A stretch of DNA of 64,000 nt from Rhizobium sophoriradicis (GTDB lineage: Bacteria > Pseudomonadota > Alphaproteobacteria > Rhizobiales > Rhizobiaceae), in assembly GCF_003939025.1 (NCBI RefSeq), contig NZ_RQIH01000007.1, positions 1-64,000 of the forward strand, written 5' to 3'. Within the stretch, counting starts at the first letter, position 1; the number at the start of each line of letters is the position of its first letter. The position numbers and the translations under genes were made by a program. The notes under the pieces were generated by a model that did no database searches, was not told the origin of the DNA, and was given only the letters and a program-made list of their open reading frames with translations. Below are positions 27,368 to 36,909 of this stretch, piece by piece.

Positions 27368-28198
27368 ATGGCCAGAAAAGTCACAACGCAGCGCAAGGTC
27401 ATCGTCACCGCGATTGCCTGGACGCTCGGCATCCTGATCTTCTTCCCGATCCTCTGGACCTTCCTGACGAGCTTCAAGTCGGAAGCCGACGCCATCGCTT
27501 CGCCGCCGCAGTTCCTGTTCTTCCACTGGACGACGGAGAACTATGCGGAGGTGCAGAGCCGGTCGAACTATCTCGGCCACTTCATGAATTCGGTGGTCAT
27601 TTCCTTCGGCTCGACGCTGATCGGCCTGATCATCGCAATCCCGGCCGCCTGGGCGATGGCGTTTTCGCCGACCAAGCGGACCAAGGACGTGCTGATGTGG
27701 ATGCTGTCGACCAAGATGATGCCGCCTGTGGGCGCGCTGATTCCGATCTACCTGATGTTCCGCAATTCCGGCCTGCTCGACACACGCACCGGGCTGGTGA
27801 TCGTGCTGACGCTGATCAACCTGCCGATCATCGTCTGGATGCTTTACACCTATTTCAAGGAAATCCCCGGCGAGATCCTCGAAGCGGCGCGCATGGACGG
27901 AGCGTCGCTGATGAAGGAGATCATCTACGTGCTGACGCCGATGGCGGTGCCCGGCATTGCCTCGACGCTGCTCCTGAACATCATCCTTGCCTGGAACGAG
28001 GCTTTCTGGACGCTCAACCTCACCGCCTCCAAGGCGGCGCCGCTGACCGCCTTCATCGCCTCCTATTCCAGCCCGGAGGGCCTGTTCTACGCCAAGCTCT
28101 CGGCGGCATCGACCATGGCGATCGCGCCGATCCTGATCCTCGGCTGGTTCAGCCAGAAGCAACTCGTCCGCGGCCTGACCTTCGGCGCAGTGAAATAA
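27368..28198 (+). CDS. smoG: Polyol ABC transporter permease (SmoG-like)
   Basis: A 276-residue MalG-type permease with six predicted helices and an EAA loop ([21 protein letters not shown]). The start at 27368 lies two bases after the smoF stop. An upstream in-frame start within smoF is not family-like. It pairs with SmoF to form the membrane channel. Confidence 0.9.
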   Translation: MARKVTTQRKVIVTAIAWTLGILIFFPILWTFLTSFKSEADAIASPPQFLFFHWTTENYAEVQSRSNYLGHFMNSVVISFGSTLIGLIIAIPAAWAMAFSPTKRTKDVLMWMLSTKMMPPVGALIPIYLMFRNSGLLDTRTGLVIVLTLINLPIIVWMLYTYFKEIPGEILEAARMDGASLMKEIIYVLTPMAVPGIASTLLLNIILAWNEAFWTLNLTASKAAPLTAFIASYSSPEGLFYAKLSAASTMAIAPILILGWFSQKQLVRGLTFGAVK

Positions 28199-28214
28199 GA
28201 AAAGGGAGACAAAC

Positions 28215-29213
28215 ATGGGCAGCATTACCCTTCAGAAGGTTTCCAAGGTCTTCGGCGAAGCCAAGGTCATCCCTTCGATCGATCTCGACATCAAGGACGG
28301 CGAGTTCGTCGTCTTCGTCGGCCCGTCGGGCTGCGGCAAGTCCACGCTGCTGAGATTGATCGCCGGTCTCGAGGATGTTTCCGGCGGCAAGATCGTCATC
28401 GACGGCAGGGACGCCACTGAAAAGGCGCCGTCGGAACGTGGCCTTGCCATGGTGTTTCAGTCCTACGCGCTCTATCCGCATATGAGCGTGCGCAACAACA
28501 TCGCCTTCCCGCTGAAGATGGCGGGCGTCGACAAGGCCGAGATCGACCGCAAGGTGACGGATGCCGCCCGCGTGCTTAACCTCACTGACTATCTGGAGCG
28601 CAAGCCGCGCCAGCTTTCCGGCGGCCAGCGTCAGCGCGTCGCGATCGGCCGTGCCATTGTGCGCCAGCCTTCGGCCTTCCTTTTCGACGAGCCGCTGTCG
28701 AACCTCGACGCCGCACTGCGCGTCAACATGCGCCTTGAAATCAGCGAACTGCATCAGCAACTGAAGACGACGATGGTCTATGTTACCCACGACCAGGTCG
28801 AGGCGATGACCATGGCCGACAAAATCGTCGTCTTGAACCGCGGCAATATCGAACAGGTCGGCTCGCCGCTGGAGCTCTACAGCCGGCCGCGCAACCTGTT
28901 CGTCGCCGGCTTTATCGGATCGCCGAAGATGAATTTCATCAAGGGCCAGAACGCCGCCCAGCTCGGCGCCCATACGATCGGCATCCGTCCCGAACATTTG
29001 CTCTTGTCGATGGAGAGCGGTGACTGGAAGGGCAGGGTGGTGGTCGCCGAGCATCTCGGCTCCGACACCTTCCTGCATATCGATGTCGACGGCATCGGCA
29101 TGGTGACGGCGCGCGGCAGCGGCGATTTTGCCGCCAAGGCCGGCGATACGGTCTATCTGACGCCGGACCGTTCACGCATTCATAAATTCAACGAGGGCGG
29201 CCTCGCCGTCTGA
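28215..29213 (+). CDS. smoK: Polyol ABC transporter ATP-binding protein (SmoK/UgpC-like)
   Basis: A 332-residue ABC ATPase of the MalK subgroup: Walker [10 protein letters not shown] (37-45), Q-loop QSYALYPHM, signature [14 protein letters not shown], Walker [14 protein letters not shown], switch histidine [10 protein letters not shown], and a C-terminal TOBE domain. AAAGGGAGAC precedes the start. It energises the SmoFG permeases. Confidence 0.93.
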   Translation: MGSITLQKVSKVFGEAKVIPSIDLDIKDGEFVVFVGPSGCGKSTLLRLIAGLEDVSGGKIVIDGRDATEKAPSERGLAMVFQSYALYPHMSVRNNIAFPLKMAGVDKAEIDRKVTDAARVLNLTDYLERKPRQLSGGQRQRVAIGRAIVRQPSAFLFDEPLSNLDAALRVNMRLEISELHQQLKTTMVYVTHDQVEAMTMADKIVVLNRGNIEQVGSPLELYSRPRNLFVAGFIGSPKMNFIKGQNAAQLGAHTIGIRPEHLLLSMESGDWKGRVVVAEHLGSDTFLHIDVDGIGMVTARGSGDFAAKAGDTVYLTPDRSRIHKFNEGGLAV

Positions 29214-29296
29214 GGCAGGCAACCGGCTGGGGGCAGGCATGCGAGCCGGGCGATGGCGCCCGGCCGTTTCGGCAAGACCTTCAAGAGGACTGAAAC

Positions 29297-30778
29297 ATGA
29301 CGTGCAAATTATCGCTGGCAACGCTTCCGGACGCGGCGCGCACTGCCGCCATCCCGGGATATGACAGGGCGTCGCTGAAAGCCGGCATCGTGCACTTCGG
29401 GGTCGGCAACTTCCACCGCGCCCACCAGGCGATCTATCTCGACGATCTCTTCAACGCGGGCACGGATCACGACTGGGCGATCGTCGGCGCCGGCGTGCTG
29501 CCGTCGGATGCCGCCATGCGGGAGAAGCTTGCGGCCCAGGATTTCCTGACGACGGTGGTCGAGCAGGACAACAACAAGACGGCGGCACGCGTCACCGCGC
29601 CGATGATCGATATCCTGCCGGTCGGCGATGCCGCCGCAATCATCGCCAGGCTTGCCGATCCTGAGATCCGCATCGTCTCGATGACGATCACCGAGGGCGG
29701 TTATTTCATCGACGCGTCGGGCACGTTCAATCCGGCCCATCCTGATATTGCCGCCGATGGGCAAAATCCCGGCGCGCCGAAGACGGTCTTCGGCCTGATT
29801 GTCGCCGGTCTGAAGGCGCGTAGGGAAAAGGGCGTCGGTCCGTTCACCGTCATGTCCTGCGACAATATTCCCCACAACGGCATCGTCACCGCCAATGCGG
29901 TGGTCGGCACGGCGGCACTTTCGGATCCGGCCTTCGCCAACTGGATCCGGGAAAACGTCGCCTTCCCGAATGCGATGGTCGACCGCATCACGCCGGCGAC
30001 CGGCCAGCGGGAGGTCGATTTCCTCAGGGACAATTTCGACATCGAAGACAATTGGCCGGTCTATTGCGAAGAATTCAAGCAGTGGGTGCTCGAGGACAAG
30101 TTCACCGCCGGCCGTCCGGCGCTGGAAAAAGTCGGCGTGACCTTCGTACCCGATGTCACACCCTACGAGCATATGAAGATCCGAATCCTCAACGGCGGAC
30201 ATGCGGCGATCGCCTATCCGGCGGCGCTGATGGACATTCATTTCGTTCATGACTCCATGGAAGATCCGTTGATTCGCGCCTTCCTGGCCAAGCTCGAGAA
30301 AGATGAGATCATTCCGATCGTGCCGCCGGTGCCGAACACGTCGCTGACGGATTATTTCGCCCTGATCGAGCATCGCCTGCTCAATCCGAAGATTGCCGAC
30401 ACAATTCCGCGTCTGGCGCAGGACGGCTCGAACCGCCAGCCGAAATTTATCCTGCCGTCAACGCTCGACAATCTGCGTCAGGGCAGGGACGTCGTCGGCC
30501 TGGCGCTGGTCTCGGCACTCTGGTGCCGCTATTTCGCCGGCAAGACCGACAGCGGCAAGGATATCGTCTTCAACGACGCCAGCGCCGAGCGGCTGCATGC
30601 GGCGGCGCTGAAGGCCAAGGACGATCCGTCGGCCTTTCTCGTCTTCGACGATATTTTCGGCGAGGTGGCGAAATCCGAACTCTTCCGCAAGCGTTTCGCC
30701 CATGCACTCAAAACCTTGTGGGAAAAGGGCACGCGGGAGACGCTGCAACTCTATCTCGACGGCAAGCTGGCAGTGTAA
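29297..30778 (+). CDS. mtlK: Polyol dehydrogenase, mannitol 2-dehydrogenase family
   Basis: A 493-residue member of the long-chain polyol-specific dehydrogenase family. The N-terminal NAD-binding region contains VHFGVGNFHRAHQAIYLDDL. The catalytic Lys-Asn-His signature is K294, N299, H302 in KIRILNGGH, the same K-x4-N-x2-H spacing as Pseudomonas mannitol 2-dehydrogenase. It oxidises mannitol to fructose and often also arabitol to xylulose or sorbitol to fructose. It follows smoK by 83 bases with AGAGGAC as ribosome site. Which polyol is preferred cannot be read from sequence. Confidence 0.88.
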   Translation: MTCKLSLATLPDAARTAAIPGYDRASLKAGIVHFGVGNFHRAHQAIYLDDLFNAGTDHDWAIVGAGVLPSDAAMREKLAAQDFLTTVVEQDNNKTAARVTAPMIDILPVGDAAAIIARLADPEIRIVSMTITEGGYFIDASGTFNPAHPDIAADGQNPGAPKTVFGLIVAGLKARREKGVGPFTVMSCDNIPHNGIVTANAVVGTAALSDPAFANWIRENVAFPNAMVDRITPATGQREVDFLRDNFDIEDNWPVYCEEFKQWVLEDKFTAGRPALEKVGVTFVPDVTPYEHMKIRILNGGHAAIAYPAALMDIHFVHDSMEDPLIRAFLAKLEKDEIIPIVPPVPNTSLTDYFALIEHRLLNPKIADTIPRLAQDGSNRQPKFILPSTLDNLRQGRDVVGLALVSALWCRYFAGKTDSGKDIVFNDASAERLHAAALKAKDDPSAFLVFDDIFGEVAKSELFRKRFAHALKTLWEKGTRETLQLYLDGKLAV

Positions 30779-30836
30779 GGGAAACTGGATGGCGGCATCT
30801 GCTGCGCGTCCGAATTGAACCCAGGTTGGATCTTCC

Positions 30837-31526
30837 ATGGCTGATGCTGAACCACGGCTGGTCATCTTCGATTGCGACGGTGTGCTCGTCGACAGCGAGC
30901 CGATCTCGATCAGCGTCCTCGTCGGTGCGATGAACGATCTCGGCGTCTCGATCAACGAAGATCAGGCCTATGAGCGCTTTCTCGGCCGCAGTCTGTCGAC
31001 GCTCATCGATACGCTGGAAACCGAATTCAACATCCATGCCAGCGAGGAATTCCTCGAACGAATCCGCACCGATCTCTACGCACGCTTCCGCACGGAATTG
31101 AAGCCGATCGACGGCATCGCCGCGACGATCGACGGGCTCGGCATTCCCTGTTGCGTCGCCTCGTCCAGCCAGATGGAGCGAATCCGGCTGTCGCTTTCGG
31201 TCACCGGCCTTCTCGACAGGCTGCCCGACATCTTCAGCGCAACGATGGTCAAGCGCGGCAAACCGGCGCCCGATCTCTTCCTGCATGCGGCGCGCGAGAT
31301 GCAGGTCGAACCCCACTCCTGCGTGGTCGTCGAGGACAGTCCGGCCGGCATTGCCGCCGCCAAGGCGGCGGGTATGACTGTCTTTGCCTTCACCGGCGGA
31401 TCGCACGCGAATTTCGCCGGATATCGTGCCGAACTCGACCGGCTTTCGCCGGAAGTGGTGTTTGACGCGATGCCGGATTTGATACACCTTGTCCGCAACC
31501 ATAAGCTGGACGGGACCAAGATTTGA
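30837..31526 (+). CDS. HAD superfamily IA hydrolase (sugar phosphatase-like)
   Basis: A 229-residue HAD hydrolase. Motif I is FDCDGVLVDSEP (about 11-22, nucleophile and acid Asp pair), motif II the SS region of VASSSQ, motif III K in KRGKPAPDLF, and motif IV VVEDSPAGIAAAKAAG. The alpha-helical cap lies between residues 20 and 85. Relatives dephosphorylate sugar or polyol phosphates. It follows mtlK and overlaps the pentulose kinase start by one base. In the polyol operon it may remove toxic sugar phosphates made as side products, which is inference. Confidence 0.85.
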   Translation: MADAEPRLVIFDCDGVLVDSEPISISVLVGAMNDLGVSINEDQAYERFLGRSLSTLIDTLETEFNIHASEEFLERIRTDLYARFRTELKPIDGIAATIDGLGIPCCVASSSQMERIRLSLSVTGLLDRLPDIFSATMVKRGKPAPDLFLHAAREMQVEPHSCVVVEDSPAGIAAAKAAGMTVFAFTGGSHANFAGYRAELDRLSPEVVFDAMPDLIHLVRNHKLDGTKI

Positions 31527-33109
31527 TGCGTGATCATGTGGTTGCGGTCGATGTCGGCACCGGCAGCGCGCGCGCCGGTGTCTTCGATGCCGCCGGCCGT
31601 CTGCTCGCCAAGGCCGAACATCCGATTGCAATGAACCGGCCGCGCGAAAACCACGCCGAGTACGATTCCGAAAACATCTGGTCGGCCGCATGCACGGCGG
31701 TGCGCAGCGCGATGGCGCAATCCGGCATTGCCGCCGCCTCGATCGGCGCGATTGGTTTCGACGCCACCTGTTCGCTAGTCGTGCGCGACGTCGAGGGCCG
31801 GCAGATCAGCGTTTCCACCGGCGGCGAGCAGCGTTTCGATACGATCGTCTGGCTCGACCATCGGGCGCTGAAGGAAGCCGATTTCTGCACGGCGACGGAG
31901 CATGCGGTGCTTGAGCATTCCGGCCACGTGATGTCGCCGGAAATGGAAATGCCGAAGCTGATGTGGCTGAAGAAGAAGCTGCCCGCCACATGGGAAAAGG
32001 CCGGTTACTTCTTCGATCTCGCCGATTTCATGACATGGAAATCGACCGGATCGCCGGCTCGCTCGCGCTGCACGCTGACGGCAAAATGGAATTATCTCGC
32101 CCATCTCGAAAAGGGCTGGCAGCAAGATTTCCTGCAGCGCATCGGTCTCGAAGATCTTCAGGCGCGCGGGCGCCTGCCGGATGAGACGACGCCGGTCGGC
32201 GGCAGCGTCGGCCGGCTAACACCGGAGGCGGCGGCGGCCCTTGGGCTGACCACCGATTGCCACGTCTCGGCCGGGATGATCGACGCCTATGCCGGCGCGC
32301 TCGGCGCACTTGGCGGTTATGCGGCCGATCCCATCAAACGCGAGCATCAGCTGGCGCTGATCGCCGGTACGTCGAGCTGTATTGTCGCCTTTTCGCAGGA
32401 CCGCAAACCGAGCCATGGCATGTGGGGTCCCTATTACGAAGTGGTCTTCCCGCAGTCCTGGCTGGTGGAGGCCGGACAATCGGCGACCGGGGCACTGCTC
32501 GACCATATGGTCCGCATGCATGCGGCGGGCGGCGAGCCGACAGCGGCGCTGCACCAGAGGATCGTCGCACGCATTGCCGAATTGCGGGCCGAGGAAGGCG
32601 ATGCTTTCGGGGAGCGCATTTTCGTGCTGCCGGATTTTCACGGCAATCGTTCACCACGCGCCGATCCGCATGCGGTCGGCGCCATCAGCGGGCTGACGCT
32701 CGATACCTCCTTCGATGGGCTGTGTGCACTCTATTGGCGGTCGGCAGTGGCCATTGCGCTCGGCATTCGCCATATCCTGGAGAAGATGAAGGAATATGGC
32801 TATGTGCCCGATACACTGCATGTCGCCGGCGGGCATGTGAAAAACCCGGTGCTGATGGAACTCTATAGCGACGCCACCGGCTGCAAGGTCGTGGTGCCGA
32901 AGATGAATGAGGCGGTGCTGCTCGGCACTGCGATCGCCGCATCGGTCGCCTGCGGCCTGCACAAGGATTTGGCGGCAGCCGGCGAGGCGATGTATCCGGG
33001 CGGCCAGGAACGGCTGCCCGACAGGGCGAAGCAGGCGCTCTACGATCACGATTATCGCCGTCTTCTGGCGATGTATCGACACCGCGCGGAACTCGAAGCG
33101 ATGCGCTAG
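31526..33109 (+). CDS. FGGY family pentulose (ribulose/xylulose) kinase
   Basis: A 527-residue FGGY kinase of the D-ribulokinase-like group. The N-terminal ATPase motif is VAVDVGTGSARAGVFD, the phosphoryl-acceptor region SAGMIDAYAGALGALGG, then GTSSCIVAF and C-terminal VAGGHVKNPVLMELYSD. ATG 31526 overlaps the HAD stop by one base. An in-frame TTG at 31523 is less likely. A ketose made from a pentitol by the upstream dehydrogenase (D-ribulose or D-xylulose) is the logical substrate. The stop TAG is formed by the first bases of the RIME1-like element. Confidence 0.87.
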   Translation: MRDHVVAVDVGTGSARAGVFDAAGRLLAKAEHPIAMNRPRENHAEYDSENIWSAACTAVRSAMAQSGIAAASIGAIGFDATCSLVVRDVEGRQISVSTGGEQRFDTIVWLDHRALKEADFCTATEHAVLEHSGHVMSPEMEMPKLMWLKKKLPATWEKAGYFFDLADFMTWKSTGSPARSRCTLTAKWNYLAHLEKGWQQDFLQRIGLEDLQARGRLPDETTPVGGSVGRLTPEAAAALGLTTDCHVSAGMIDAYAGALGALGGYAADPIKREHQLALIAGTSSCIVAFSQDRKPSHGMWGPYYEVVFPQSWLVEAGQSATGALLDHMVRMHAAGGEPTAALHQRIVARIAELRAEEGDAFGERIFVLPDFHGNRSPRADPHAVGAISGLTLDTSFDGLCALYWRSAVAIALGIRHILEKMKEYGYVPDTLHVAGGHVKNPVLMELYSDATGCKVVVPKMNEAVLLGTAIAASVACGLHKDLAAAGEAMYPGGQERLPDRAKQALYDHDYRRLLAMYRHRAELEAMR

Positions 33110-33219
33110 AACAGGATGATTTTAGGCCCGGTCGGCCTAAAATCATCCTGTTCTAAATTAAAGAGTTAGAGCATGATGTCGTCCGAAAACCGCTCACACT
33201 TTTCGGCATCATGCTCTAG
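33106..33219. repeat. RIME1-type rhizobial intergenic mosaic element, copy 1
   Basis: Two palindromes in tandem. The first is a perfect 22-bp inverted repeat (33107-33128 and 33134-33155) with a five-base loop CGGTC. The second (about 33168-33218) has arms TAGAGCATGATG and CATCATGCTCTA with inner CCGAAAA/TTTTCGG. It matches copy 2 at 54183-54299 over almost its full length. The layout fits the RIME1 family described in rhizobia. It sits between the convergent kinase and RpiR-type genes. Confidence 0.88.
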
Positions 33220-33246
33220 CCGCCGAAAGCGCAGTTTAAATCTGTA

Positions 33247-34101
33247 TCAGTGGTTGGCTGTCTCGCCGAGGACGGTTGCGAATTCCAGCATGCGGCGGCG
33301 GCGAAGCGCGGCCTCTTCCCCGACTTCGAGGATGACCGACTCCGACAGGCAATCGAGCAAGGCGATCAGCGGCGGAAGATTGTCGAGATCGGGGGCGCGG
33401 GCGGGCGGCAGGGGCAGCATGACGTTGGATTGATCCGCCATCCAATCCGCCTGCTGCGGTGAAATCAGGACGACCTTGTAGCCGTAGCGCCGCGCGGTTC
33501 TGGCAAGAAGGCGCGCCTTGGCAAAGCGGCGACAGTCGATGATCACGAGCAGGGCGTCGTCGACCGCCGGCCGGGCAAAGAGGTCGGCAAAACGGTTGTC
33601 GGCGCCGTCGAGCGTGCGTACGCCGTCGCGGGCCTGTATCAGCCGCTGGCAGAAGTGATTGGCGAGGCTTGCAAGCCGCGCGTGGGTGGCGATCGAGACT
33701 TCACGAGCGGTACTGATCAGGCTGACAGCTTCGGACCAGTGCGGCTGCGCCGTCAGATGATAGATATGATGGAGCGCCTGGATCTGTTCGGCGACCAGCA
33801 CGGCGAGCGGTTTGCCTTCCGCAGCATCCGCATGCAGTTCACTCATGGCGCTCTGCAACTGCGCCGGCGATGTCGTCACGGTCTCGCGGATCTCCACCTT
33901 GACGCTGTCCAGGCCCTGGTAACCGAGCGCGCGCAGGAAACGCCCGACGGTCATGGGCGACAGGTCCAGCCGGTCGGCAACCGACGCGGCCGTTTCAAAC
34001 GGCAGGTCATTCAGGTGTTCGGAGAAATATTTCGCAATACGACGCTCGGCCGGTGTGCCGCTTTTAACGTATTGCCTGAGTTTGTGCACAAAATCTTCCA
34101 C
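33247..34101 (-). CDS. RpiR/MurR family transcriptional regulator with SIS domain
   Basis: A 284-residue regulator: N-terminal RpiR-type helix-turn-helix (about 1-75, with SVADRLDLSPMTVGRFLRALG) and a C-terminal SIS sugar-phosphate-binding domain (about 120-260). Such proteins sense phosphosugars and control sugar catabolism, often as repressors. It converges on the pentulose kinase gene across the RIME1 element. It starts 235 bases before the EI24 gene on the other strand. No target is visible nearby. Confidence 0.88.
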   Translation of the reverse strand: MEDFVHKLRQYVKSGTPAERRIAKYFSEHLNDLPFETAASVADRLDLSPMTVGRFLRALGYQGLDSVKVEIRETVTTSPAQLQSAMSELHADAAEGKPLAVLVAEQIQALHHIYHLTAQPHWSEAVSLISTAREVSIATHARLASLANHFCQRLIQARDGVRTLDGADNRFADLFARPAVDDALLVIIDCRRFAKARLLARTARRYGYKVVLISPQQADWMADQSNVMLPLPPARAPDLDNLPPLIALLDCLSESVILEVGEEAALRRRRMLEFATVLGETANH

Positions 34102-34336
34102 ATCAGCCTCCCCCGTCTTCCCTCAGAGGCGTTCCGTGGATGCGCTATGGCGATCCCTTGTCTTTGCAACTATTTTCGGAAGCTGCTTCTCAGGCCCATG
34201 CTTAATTCTATGGGGCATAATATTATATTAGCACTTATATTGCGACAAGTTTCTATTACTGCCTGCAATTTTATTCTCTCTTGTCGGTGGCATTCGCCTT
34301 TCCTACATCTTCTGCGCAACTGGAGACGCTGAAGAA

Positions 34337-35050
34337 ATGATCCTTGACGCCGCTCGACTATCGCTCGCCAACCTGTTCGCGCCGGAAACGCGTTCGGTCT
34401 TCTGGAAAGTGCTCGGCCTGACGATTCTGGTGCTGGTCGGTCTCTGGTTTGCATTGCGCGGGGTCTTCATGGCCTTCCTCTTTCCCTGGCTGACGAGTTT
34501 CTTTCCCGATATGCCGGACTGGGCGGGGTGGTTCGCGCTGATCTTCGCAATCCTTGCCGGCATCGGCCTTGCGCTGATGCTAGCGCTGCTGCTGTCGCCG
34601 GTAACGGCGCTGATCGCCGGTCTGTTTCTCGACGACGTCGCCGATGTCATCGAGAAGCGCGATTATCCCGCGGACGCGCCGGGCACCGCCATGCCGCTCG
34701 GTCCTGCCATGGCAAGCTCGATCAAGTTCCTCGGCGTCGTGATCCTCGGCAATATCGTCGCCTTGCTGCTGCTGTTCATCCCCGGCGTCAATCTGGTCGC
34801 CTTCTTTCTGGTGAACGGCTACCTGCTTGGACGGGAATTCTTCGAATTCGCCACCATGCGCTTCCGTCCGCCGCAGGAGGCGCGGCTTTTTCGCGCCAAG
34901 CATGCGCCCACCGTGTTTCTCGGCGGGCTGCTGATTGCACTGTTTCTGATGATCCCCTTCGTCAATCTGCTGACGCCGCTGTTTGCCGCCGGCATGATGG
35001 TGCATCTGCACAAGCTGATTGCGGCTCGCGACACCGGTTCGCGAGCCTGA
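34337..35050 (+). CDS. EI24/CysZ-like integral membrane protein
   Basis: A 237-residue protein with about four hydrophobic stretches and the EI24 family words LSPVTALIAGLFLDDVADVIE and FLVNGYLLGREFFEF. Bacterial EI24 proteins include the sulfate permease CysZ, but for rhizobial members the substrate is not established. It ends three bases from the convergent VOC gene. Confidence 0.82.
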   Translation: MILDAARLSLANLFAPETRSVFWKVLGLTILVLVGLWFALRGVFMAFLFPWLTSFFPDMPDWAGWFALIFAILAGIGLALMLALLLSPVTALIAGLFLDDVADVIEKRDYPADAPGTAMPLGPAMASSIKFLGVVILGNIVALLLLFIPGVNLVAFFLVNGYLLGREFFEFATMRFRPPQEARLFRAKHAPTVFLGGLLIALFLMIPFVNLLTPLFAAGMMVHLHKLIAARDTGSRA

Positions 35051-35053
35051 GTC

Positions 35054-35479
35054 TCAGCCGGGCAGGGCGGAGGCGTCGTACATCGCGGCGAATTCCGCGC
35101 TCGGCGGGATCGGCTTGATGATGTCGATCAGCACGCCGTTGGGGTCAGCGGTGATGAAATGCCGCTGGCCGAAATCCTCATCGCGGATCTCTCTCAAAAT
35201 CGGCAGGCCGGCGTTCCGGCAGGCCTCGTAGATACGATCGACATCCTCGACCTCGAAATTGAGCAGCAAGCCGCGAACCTCGCCACGCGCGGCGGCAGGG
35301 ATGGTTTCGTGGCTGCCGTCGAGGATGGCGAGCGCGACATGCTCCGCCTCGGCCGATTGCAGGTGAACGTACCAGTCGCTTTCAAAAAGCGCCTTGAAGC
35401 CGAAGTGGGCGCAGTAGAAGGCGGCGGTGCCCTCAACGTCGCCCGTCATGATGACAGGATAATAGCTGGTCGATTTCAT
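35054..35479 (-). CDS. VOC/glyoxalase family protein
   Basis: A 141-residue vicinal-oxygen-chelate protein with paired beta-alpha-beta units: [30 protein letters not shown] split across strands 1-3 and a C-terminal [14 protein letters not shown] half. The start at 35479 ([10 protein letters not shown]) follows GGGAAGCAAGAG. The longer in-frame version to 35629 runs through the operator region and the start of the TetR gene and is not credible. It is divergent from a TetR regulator with clear palindromes between them. It may detoxify an electrophile or resist an antibiotic of the bleomycin/fosfomycin kind. The substrate is unknown. Confidence 0.85.
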   Translation of the reverse strand: MKSTSYYPVIMTGDVEGTAAFYCAHFGFKALFESDWYVHLQSAEAEHVALAILDGSHETIPAAARGEVRGLLLNFEVEDVDRIYEACRNAGLPILREIRDEDFGQRHFITADPNGVLIDIIKPIPPSAEFAAMYDASALPG

Positions 35480-35500
35480 CTCTCTTGCTTCCCTCCTCTT

Positions 35501-35550
35501 ACATACAGTCTGTATGTTTTTGCGTATTAACATACACGCAGTTTGTATGT
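35501..35550. promoter_or_regulatory. Paired TetR operator candidates between VOC and TetR genes
   Basis: ACATACAGTCTGTATGT (35501-35517) is a perfect 8-bp inverted repeat around one base. A second site (35530-35550) repeats the half-sites ACATACA and TGTATGT with a wider, seven-base spacer. Both lie in the 82-base divergent gap, so the TetR protein probably represses both genes. Confidence 0.78.
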
Positions 35551-35561
35551 AAAGAGACGGT

Positions 35562-36140
35562 ATGAGCCGCACCAATCGCGAGAGAACCGAGCAGACAAGG
35601 CAGGCGCTAATCGACGCCGGGCGGCGCATCTTCGTCGAGAAAGGTTATGCCGAAACGGCGACGCCGGAGATCGTCGCGGCGGCAGGGGTGACGCGCGGGG
35701 CGCTGTACCATCATTTCGAAGACAAGAAGGCACTGTTTCAAGCGGTGATAAAGTGCGAGGCCCAGGACGTGGCCAAGGCAATCGAAGTGTCTTCGGCGCC
35801 GCAACAAGGACCGCGGGCTGCGCTGATCGCCGGCGCTTCGGCCTATTTCGCCGCAATGGGGCAGCCAGGACGAACACAGCTGCTGTTGATGGAGGCGCCT
35901 GCCGTCCTCGGATCGCCGGCGGCCGCCGCACTGGATGCGGAGAATGCGGAAAAGAGTTTACGCGAAGGACTTGCGGCGTTTCTGCCGGAGGCAGGCGCCT
36001 TGCTCGACCCGCTGACATCGCTGCTGTCGGCGGCTTTCGACCGCGCCGCGATCGCGATCAACGCCGGCGGGGACAGGCGGGATTACGAGCGGGCGATCGC
36101 CGTCTTACTCGACGGCCTCGCCGATCACCTGCGGCGGTAG
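35562..36140 (+). CDS. TetR family transcriptional regulator
   Basis: A 192-residue TetR protein with the helix-turn-helix at about 12-58 ([20 protein letters not shown] and [17 protein letters not shown]) and an alpha-helical ligand domain. It is divergent from the VOC gene and shares the two palindromes at 35501-35550. Its last 36 bases overlap the 3' end of the convergent nth gene. Confidence 0.9.
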   Translation: MSRTNRERTEQTRQALIDAGRRIFVEKGYAETATPEIVAAAGVTRGALYHHFEDKKALFQAVIKCEAQDVAKAIEVSSAPQQGPRAALIAGASAYFAAMGQPGRTQLLLMEAPAVLGSPAAAALDAENAEKSLREGLAAFLPEAGALLDPLTSLLSAAFDRAAIAINAGGDRRDYERAIAVLLDGLADHLRR

Positions 36141-36887
36141 CTCGACGAGCGGCGCCGGAATATCGGAACTTTTCTCCGGCGATTTGCAGATGTCGGCGAT
36201 GACGCAGCGCTCGCATTCGGGGCGGCGTGCCTTGCAGGTGTAGCGGCCGTGCAGGATCAGCCAGTGATGAGCGTGATAGAGGTAGTGTTTCGGAACCACC
36301 TTCATCAGCCGCGCCTCGATCTCGTCGGGCGTCTTGCCGGGGGCGAGCTTGATGCGGTTGGCGATGCGGAAAATGTGGGTGTCGACCGCCATCGTCGCTT
36401 GGCCGAAGGCCATGGACAGCACGACATTGGCGGTCTTGCGCCCGACGCCGGGCAGGCGGACCAGTTCCTCGCGCGTTTCCGGTACTTTGCCCGCGAATTC
36501 GTCGACCAGCGTCTGCGAGAGCGCGATGACGTTTTTGGCCTTGTTGCGATAAAGGCCGATCGTCTTGATGTAGTCGCGGACCTTCTCTTCGCCGAGTTCG
36601 AGCATTTTCTGCGGCGTATCGGCGACCTTGAAGAGCGCTCGCGTCGCCTTGTTGACCCCGGCATCGGTGGCCTGGGCGGAGAGCGCCACGGCGACGACGA
36701 GGGTGAAGGGGTTGGTGTGCTCGAGTTCGCCCCTCGGTTCCGGCCGCTGCACCGAGAAACGGCGGAAGATCTCCTCGCGCTCAGCCACGGAATAGGCGGT
36801 TTTCACCGCCGCTGCCGGTTTGCGGTGGGTGATGACATTGGAGTTTTGCGACGGTTTGCCAACGGATTTGAGTTTCGGATTCGCCAT
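36105..36887 (-). CDS. nth: Endonuclease III
   Basis: A 260-residue DNA glycosylase/AP lyase. The helix-hairpin-helix motif LVRLPGVGRKTANVVLSMAFG contains catalytic K151, and D169 (MAVDTH) follows at the same 18-residue distance as K120/D138 in E. coli. The 4Fe-4S cluster cysteines are spaced C-x6-C-x2-C-x5-C (CKARRPECERCVIADIC). It removes oxidised pyrimidines in base excision repair. ATG 36887 starts a family-like sequence. An in-frame ATG at 36911 would overlap the divergent DUF2244 start. The N-terminus is about 35 residues longer than E. coli Nth. Confidence 0.95.
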   Translation of the reverse strand: MANPKLKSVGKPSQNSNVITHRKPAAAVKTAYSVAEREEIFRRFSVQRPEPRGELEHTNPFTLVVAVALSAQATDAGVNKATRALFKVADTPQKMLELGEEKVRDYIKTIGLYRNKAKNVIALSQTLVDEFAGKVPETREELVRLPGVGRKTANVVLSMAFGQATMAVDTHIFRIANRIKLAPGKTPDEIEARLMKVVPKHYLYHAHHWLILHGRYTCKARRPECERCVIADICKSPEKSSDIPAPLVELPPQVIGEAVE

Positions 36888-36909
36888 GGAGAATCTATAC
36901 TCAACCGCC

